From Watersipora subatra (lineage: Eukaryota > Bryozoa > Gymnolaemata > Cheilostomatida > Watersiporidae), in contig NC_088712.1 in the NCBI RefSeq assembly GCF_963576615.1, positions 56,504,010 through 56,568,009 of the forward strand: 64,000 nucleotides of DNA. The letters run 5' to 3'. The position numbers and the translations under genes are program-made. Shown piece after piece: positions 57,127-64,000 of this stretch (its first letter is position 1; each line of letters opens with the position of its first letter). The notes below the pieces were generated by a model, which made no database searches, had not been told where the DNA came from, and saw only the letters and a program-made list of their open reading frames with translations.

Positions 57127-60100
57127 ATGCAAGGGCAAATTGTTTTCCTTCTTCTATTTGTCACATCACTGTATTTAATCCAAGGTATGCAGCTATATAT
57201 CATATTGTGGCTCTTTGATAAAATCTATAAACCATTTATATCTGCGTTTTTTTGTTGTGAGTCAGCATAGGTTTTACTGACAAATTTGACCGCAGTACCT
57301 GGTAGTAGACTCCAACTGTGTAGATTGTCTACTGAAATACTTGAAGGGATATTGTAAAAAATTCATAACACATCCAAATGACTATTCAAGGAATCATAAA
57401 TCAATAATCCATCGTTATTTCTAGGATTATCCACTGAAGCAGATAACAAGTACTCATAGTCGGAATTAAGATTATATAAAAGCTTTTCAGAGAAGTTCCC
57501 AACTAATAAGCCATATTCACTTTCGAAATTAGACATAGAGACATATTTTAAGGTCTTACAGCAATAGTTTTTTTTTTCAAAAGCATTTAAACTGAGCCTG
57601 ATTTTGATGCTAATGCCACCAGCTAGTTCATATACAACACACTTTCTTTTATTACTAAGATTTTACAATTACACGTAAAACAGGCTTTAGAATAACAAAC
57701 AATTTGAAAGGACAAACCGAAATGAGTTAGCAAGCATTGTAAATCACAACTCTTGATTGTGTTCTTAGCGGAAAATTAACTGAAACTGCTGAGTGTCTGG
57801 TAATTGAAGATGATTCCACAGTTTTTATGACATTATTCCAGATTGATGATTGCAACAGCCATAGACTATTTAGATATTCAATCTCTGATACCCTATGTTT
57901 TTAGGAACTGAAGTTAAGTTATCTGTAGAGACTGTCGGGTACCCGGGCTCCTTCTACAAAGATCAACCAATAACTTTAAAATGTACTGCTCGTGGAACTG
58001 CAGAAGTTACTGGTGTCTACCTTGTCAATGAAGATGATACTACAGACCTGAAGGCAGGGTGTCAGTATAGCAACAGTCTGAGACAGTGGCAACATGTCAA
58101 TACTCGACTCTCAGAAGGATTTCAGGCAATAACGAATACTGACTGTCTCACTGCTGCAACTACTGCTCCACCATTCATCCTCTCTGTAACAGGACTTGTT
58201 TCCGATTATTTGATTGGAAAAGATCTTAGCTGTCTTGCTGAAACTAGAAGCCTTCACACCACTTCTTCATCTATATCTATCAGGGCAATAAATGGTAATT
58301 TCTGTCTTTAAATGTTAGTATATATAACAAACTAAAATCATGATCAAGCTTGTTATAGCTTTGATGCAATAAAAGTTACACATTTGGCTAAACTTATTGT
58401 TGAGGCACGCCAACATCTCATTCACAATTTGCCTTATAACAATAGATCAATAAAGCTTTTGGTTATTAGTTTATTGATTATTGGTTTAAGTTTTTAGTCC
58501 TATCACTTTTTGTAGCAGAAGAAGAACATGTTTCAGCAAAGCATAAACTTCAAATGTATATGTTTTAGGTGTATATAAAATATCTGTCATCCTGTTATAA
58601 ATTTTGTTGGTAGTTGTCCAAAAAACTGAATGAGATTTTTGATTTGACGTTATACTGACATCAATAGTAAGCTGGTTAATACACTCTTTCAATAACTTAT
58701 ATATTTCTAGCTTAAATACTATGTCTAGCTCAAGTACTATAACTAACTTTTGTTTTAGCTAAATCAAGCTTACACAACTGAATGCAGAATAAAAATGAAA
58801 GTTTGAATTTGGCTTTGCATCTGTTACTTAACTAGCAAAATTGTTTTGGATTAAAGCATTTTTCTTTCAGGATTGGTTAAACTTCTATTGAGCTATATAG
58901 CAAATTATGTTCTCACTGATGCTAATTTCTGTAGATATACCTACAAGGATTGTACTGATCAGCCCGAATGTGATATACGAGGGAGAAGAGTTCTCATTCA
59001 ACTGTTCTTCTTCAGGAGGAAGCCCTGCATCAGTATTCTCTTATGGTTTGTAAACAAATTCAAAATAATATCTGATGATAAAATAAAAAAATTGACAGTT
59101 TTTTTTCTTTTGATACTTTTGTATGCAGCAAACTGACACCGTAGGTTTTATCATTGTCAGCTATTATTTGGGTATCGAGTTTGAATGTAACTAAGTGGTA
59201 CATACCTGTTTAAAATGATTAACAACTTGCACTCATGTTACAGAAGTGCTGAGAAAAGAAAAGGTGGTAACCAAAACCAACCGGTACAGCCCAAGTAAAG
59301 GAGATAGAAAAGGATTGACTCTAAAATGTGTGGACACAACTCATTTAGCTTTGGAGCATGCCTACCCTGACGCCATCATTAAAACAGAAGATAAAAGGCC
59401 TCGTTGTAAGTTTTTGGCTGTTTTAGCCAGATCTATAGTTTACAAAAAATTTAGGTAAGCTTGAATATTTACTAAAAAACCAGCATAAGCCCATCTAACC
59501 ATGTTGGGGTAATCTAGAATAAGCTAGTCAACAAGGCTGTTCAAATTTAAGTGTTATAGACCAATAGAGTTATATAAGCTCTGTACGTATCGGAACCGGT
59601 TTTGGCTGAAAAAACCAGATGACGGCTTTTCTGGTTAGTGGCATCTGTAGACAGAGAGAGTCCAAAAATGATTGCTCGAATTTTATTTCCAGCAACCCAT
59701 ATTTGATTTGCCAAATACACATGACAAAAAAATATTACTCAAAATTACCATTTGCCACTGTTTCCAAGGTAGACTTATATTACCATAAATACATCTTTTA
59801 CTTGTTATAAACCATGACCTGTATTAGCCAATAAAGTTAACTAAATTTATTCTGTATTCGATATGTTTGATTGTGTTTAAAATATTATTTTTACATGAAT
59901 CTCATGGTAGCATTGTGTAAACTTGACAGAACATTGGAGCCTTCCTAAATGGCGTCATCTTATTTCACCTATCTAGCCTTGGGTTTGTTTACATGTTTGT
60001 ACAAACTTTACAACGAATATGTTTGTCAGTGCTTGCAATAAAAATAATTATACAGAGACACAAGTTATGGAAATTTTACATTGTGTGAGTTAATAGTGAA

Positions 60101-63100
60101 CTTTAAGAAATGTCTTTTAGCTTCACAGAGCTTTGATTTTCGTCGAGGTTGGGCATTGTGCCTCGGTATTTATCTTACCTTTTTTAAATTTGATTGTGAT
60201 TATAAATGAAAGATAGCTTTCTGAGATTTAAAAGTATGCTTTACTCTAAAAGGCAACAGCTTGCAACACTTCCTTGTTCTGCACTATATTACAAGTGTGA
60301 AGTCAAAATTGCTAAACTATTCATAGTCATTCTAGTGATCATAAATTTAATTTGATGGTTACACAAAAGAAAAAACCTGTTTAAAACTTCTAGACGCTTA
60401 TGAAAAACCTCTCATCTAGCTATCTCAAAACAGTTATCACAACATGAATCTGTTTTAGACATTGACAATGAAGTGAAAAAAGAGATTCCCATGTATCATA
60501 CAGTTGGAGATGATTTAAATTTGTCTTGTGATGTGCCAAGCTATCCATCGCCAAAGTATAGTTGGAAATTCAGCAAATGCTTTGAAAGCTCTGAGGCTGC
60601 CGTATTTTTCCCTACAACTGAGACAGTCAGTTGCACAGCTCATCTTGAGCGTAAGTGTCTTACATAAACAACAGTTGAATAGCTTCATTGTGATGGCTGA
60701 CCAAATTTCTTTAAGGTGGTGACGGAATCCTTTGAAGTTTGTATTGTTTGCATTGTTTGTATTGCTCAAGTTAGTATACTTATTTTTAAAGCAACACTGA
60801 TAAAAAAGAGACTATCTGCCGATTTTTTTCAATATTAAATCATTTTACAGAGACAGCGTGTCAGTCAGATTTTTTCCTTAATGACTAACACTAAGCCTGG
60901 TGTTGCCCTGGCTCTTTCTTCTCTCAATTTGAAAGCCTGTAGCATAAGTTAGGCTTTTTAACATAGATTGCTACACTGTTTTAATAACAACAATCTTTGG
61001 CTGCATTCATTGATGGTTCTTAATGTATGCAAGGCGCATTCCTGGGTTTTTAATCGGAAAGATTGTGGCATATTTACAATGTGTAGAAAACCGAAGTTTC
61101 AAAACTGCTCATTGAAACTGCGCATTGATTGGATTAGGCTTGCGATTTCACATTGAATAAGCCACAGACAACAAGTGGAGCTCTGGCAGTCTGATCCAAT
61201 AACTCTTCTCTTACATATCCAAAAAACGTAAGATCTTTGGACCTGAGATCAAACGTGTGTATTAGTCTATCAAAGTGTGTATTAGTTTTTATCCGTAGTT
61301 GTATTTTTCACAGCCTCCCAAACACAGTAAAATAAATTTGCTACCATAAATGCATCCCTGAGAAGTTTGGCTGGCATAAGAGATCAAGTTTTACATACCA
61401 GCCCCTGGGACTCAAACTTTTTTATTTTAAACCCTTTGGTGCAGTGATTGGAGACATTCCCTAGACTAAAGTACATGTAATTCTTGATAAACAACATGCT
61501 TTGCTTAAGTTGCAAACGTTAAGGTGACTGTGGGCAAAACATTTTTCAGCTAGATTGTGGCCTCGAGTAGAGTAGAAATAATGATTTCATGACTAGTCAT
61601 GAACTCTGTTTCACTGTTTCGGAGGAACTAAATTCCTGATCAGCACTATAGTAGCACCCACTTTTAGTAGAGGACATGCATTACTCGCGATGCACAGCGC
61701 ACCATGCTCAATGCACCGGGCCTCGTGCTCTATGCTCTATACACTACCTTCACATTCCACGCTCTACACTCCATGCTTTATAGACCACACAAACACGCAC
61801 ACACGCATACACACACATACACGCATATACGCACACGCACAAACACATGCAAACGCACGGTCGCATGCATGCACATATGCACAGAGAGAGAAAAAAGAAA
61901 AAATAAATTTTCCTACTTGCTGATTCACAGTTACAAAAGTCAAAGTTTTACCAAATGTGTAATCAGATACCATTCACTTGCAGGTTGCATACCATAAGGA
62001 AAATATCTCTTTTGTTTTATCCATTACTTTACACTCAGCATGTGCTAATCCACACGGCGTCAACTAGCCCAGAAGTTTCAAAGCCATCGCTGTTGCCTTG
62101 GACATGAATCTAGCTCAGATACTAACAATTGTAACTTTGCCACAGCTACATATACATTAAGATTGTATGGAAAGCTTTTATTAAAATATGTTGTGACAAA
62201 ATTGTGAAGAATGGTTTAATAGATTAATTGGTCAATTTAACAAGTGAACAACTGGATATTAAAAACCTTCAGGATATTGGCTTTAAAAATATTTGTAGGT
62301 AGTTGAAAAGAAATTCAGCAGATTTATTAGAAAACTGAAAAGAAAGGACTTTTGCAAAACATTACCAATCCAACAGTGTATCCAGCATCTTAGTATCCCT
62401 AAATGAGTGGTTTAGATGGCACCACTAATACCACTTATTAGCAGGTATTATTAGTGCCTCTCATGATGTGGTTTGATTAGCATCACTCATACAGAGATAG
62501 TTATCTTGATCATTTATTATAAAATATCTAGAATGCAGCAACATAATTATATCATTGTTTAAAAAAAAATTGTTTAAAATTGGTATTAGCTAATATCACA
62601 CCACAAGCGGTACTAAACTAATACCACTGCTAGAGCGGTTTTAAACAATGCTATAATTATGTTGCTGCATTCTAGATATTTTATAATAAATCATCATAAT
62701 AAATATATCTGTATGAGTGATGCTAATAAAGCCACATCATGAGCGGTACTATTAATACCTGCTAATAAGTGATATCAGTGGTGCTATCCAAACCACTCAT
62801 TTAGTGATACTAAGATGTGGGATGGGCTCCAATCGAACCATATTAGTGATGTTTGGCAAAGGTTACATATAAATAATTTATGAAGAGGTAAACCTGCACG
62901 AAGCATGAAAATTATAGTTTGTATATGTGAACAACGCAACAGCTTATACTATTTTGTAATGTATCAATTTGCATGTACAGGCACTACATTTATTGACATT
63001 TTAATTTAGTTTCATGTTCACTTTTTACAGCCTTTCAACCTGTTACGATCACTTGGACTATTGAATCGGTTTGTGGTGTTTCCAGCATACCATCAGCAAC

Positions 63101-63358
63101 AACACTGACAGACAAGTTAAAGCATCAAAACAAAGTTCTGTCAGCTTTTCTTATAACTTTTGTATTTTTGTCTATTGCACTACTACTTGCAGTCGTCATT
63201 TGCTGGAAAAGAAAGAAAGGTAATTGTTCTTTGTAACCATTATGTTTTGTAATACACTAACAATAATTGGTCCTGTTTACTTTGACATAGACTCTGCTAA
63301 ATATGACAGCGTAAAACTCCCAAAACCATTAAGTGTTGTTTCAGCTAGCCTGTCTTGA
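57127..63358 (+). CDS. Ig-domain type I membrane protein, 389 aa
   Basis: Exons 57,127-57,184, 57,905-58,294, 58,935-59,045, 59,244-59,405, 60,459-60,650, 63,031-63,219, 63,291-63,358. Every intron is GT-AG and phase 1, as usual for Ig superfamily genes, and the joined frame has no stop until TGA. Signal peptide MQGQIVFLLLFVTSLYLIQ. Ig1, one exon: ITLKCTARG...KDLSCLAET with two extra Cys. Ig2, split over exons 3-4: YEGEEFSFNCSSSGG...GLTLKCVDTT. Ig3, exon 5: VGDDLNLSCDVPS...YSWKF...VSCTAHL. Membrane span VLSAFLITFVFLSIALLLAVV, residues ICWKRKK as stop-transfer, then a 22-aa tail with Tyr. N-glycosylation sites include NCS and NLS. A cell-surface receptor or adhesion role is likely; ligand unknown and no orthologue recognised. 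The stop lies at the edge of a foldback element. Confidence 0.85.
61770..61885. repeat. CA/CGCA microsatellite
   Basis: Repeats of CACACGCATACACAC type in intron 5 of the Ig-domain gene. The apparent overlapping frames here (Thr/His- or Cys/Val-rich) are by-products of the repeat. Confidence 0.9.
62387..62822. mobile_element. Palindromic foldback element in Ig gene intron 5
   Basis: Arms of about 200 bp: left CATCTTAGTATCCCTAAATG, right (reverse complement) CATCTTAGTATCACTAAATG. The match continues through ACTTATTAGCAGGTATTA, CATCACTCATACAG and AAAATATCTAGAATGCAGCA, meeting near 62,605 around an A-rich centre. No coding capacity. Confidence 0.87.
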
Positions 63359-64000
63359 CAAACTGTTGTTTTTTGTGGAGTTGTCCCACGTTGAGCGGGC
63401 GAACAACAACAGCTTGTCACAAGACGTACTGCACCTGATGCATCAGCTGCACTTATAGGGAGTTGTTCTCTTCCGTCTATGCGGCTTGGTTGCGATGTTA
63501 TGTCGGTCGCTCCATTAGTAATCATAACGGATTTCGCTCAAAAATCCAATGTAGAAAAATTGAGATAAAAACGTTTAACTCGCGACCCGTTTCTGCAGTA
63601 AACTTTAGTAGAATTTGAGAACTTAGGTAACAACAGCGACTAAACATGTCGTTATTTGTGCGCTCAGTCAGTTTTATTTCTATTTTGTATCAGTCAGTTT
63701 TATTTCTTCTTATTGATTTTATTTTCAATTTATTTTATTCTTAAACTTTACTAAAGTTTACCACAAAGACTGGTTTTCGGTTAAACGTTGACATCTTATT
63801 TTTTTCTACATAAAATTTTGCGTGAAATCCGTTATGATTACCAATGGAGCGACTGGCATAACATCGCAACCAAGCCGCGTAGACGGAAGAGAACAACTCC
63901 CTATGAATGCAGCTGATGCATCAGGTGCAGTACGTCTTGTGACAAGCTGTTGTTGCTCGCCCGCTCGACGGGGGACAACTCCGCAAAAGCAACAGTTTGT
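63358..64000. mobile_element. Foldback element, cut by window end
   Basis: The left arm begins ACAAACTGTTG at 63,358 and is complementary to the window's last bases. Matches include CTTGTCACAAGACGTACTGC, GGGAGTTGTTCTCTTCCGTC and CGGCTTGGTTGCGATGTTAT. Arms run about 265 bp each, with a loop near 63,680. True outer ends may lie further out on both sides because the right end is truncated. The minus-strand frame at 63,277-63,525 is a by-product. Confidence 0.85.

Noticed and set aside
61690-61997. Three overlapping frames on both strands around a CA repeat
   Set aside because: Open only because a CACACG/CGCATA microsatellite lacks stops; lies inside an intron of the Ig-domain gene.
63277-63525. 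82-codon minus-strand frame
   Set aside because: Falls in the arm of the foldback element; the mirrored arm gives the same kind of frame by symmetry.

Overview
This is AT-rich animal DNA, not bacterial. The two genes I can read are split by GT-AG introns, one encodes a metazoan-type ALKBH6 and the other an immunoglobulin-domain membrane protein, and almost everything else is transposon debris. The mix of elements (Copia with a tRNA-iMet anticodon-arm primer site, P-like/THAP, piggyBac, pogo/Tigger, hAT, Helitron, Harbinger, long foldback elements) suggests an invertebrate, perhaps a lophotrochozoan, but the species cannot be told from the window.

Layout. 1-2,390: no recognisable host gene; one LTR-like promoter/poly(A) pattern. 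2,500-18,623: a minus-strand Copia LTR retrotransposon broken by nested insertions. Its left (3') LTR is split by a 5.8 kb block holding a 67/74-bp tandem array, a Helitron (3,018-5,300) and a hAT relic (to 7,503). Its RNase H is split by a P-like element carrying a THAP domain (9,206-10,762), its RT/RNase H junction by a non-LTR retrotransposon piece (about 11,155-12,005), and its integrase by a hAT element with perfect 8-bp target duplication (13,630-15,934). 20,045-20,837: a long foldback element. 21,570-23,600: a decayed Tigger/pogo element. 23,838-27,471: a second Helitron copy, which serves as host for a 701-bp piggyBac-type MITE and for a 1.6 kb element with a 5-bp duplication and a DGYAGQNKN transposase-like motif. 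For both guests the uninterrupted sequence can be read elsewhere in the window. 28,064-31,750: LINE scrap and a dead piggyBac transposase interrupted by a solo LTR. 35,224-37,700: a pogo/jerky-like transposase with an apparent GC-AG intron.

Host genes lie in the right third, both on the plus strand. ALKBH6 (38,250-51,332; five coding exons, 229 aa) looks intact, with introns filled by MITEs. The second (57,127-63,358; seven exons, all phase 1, 389 aa) encodes a signal peptide, three Ig-like units, one membrane span and a short tail. Its stop codon falls on the edge of a foldback element that runs off the window at 64,000, so its C-terminus may have been altered by insertion.

The candidates for something new are the DGYAGQNKN element (25,121-26,745), the THAP-only P-like element, and the Ig receptor with its transposon-edge stop codon. 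All transposase calls rest on reading motifs by eye; no database search was possible.
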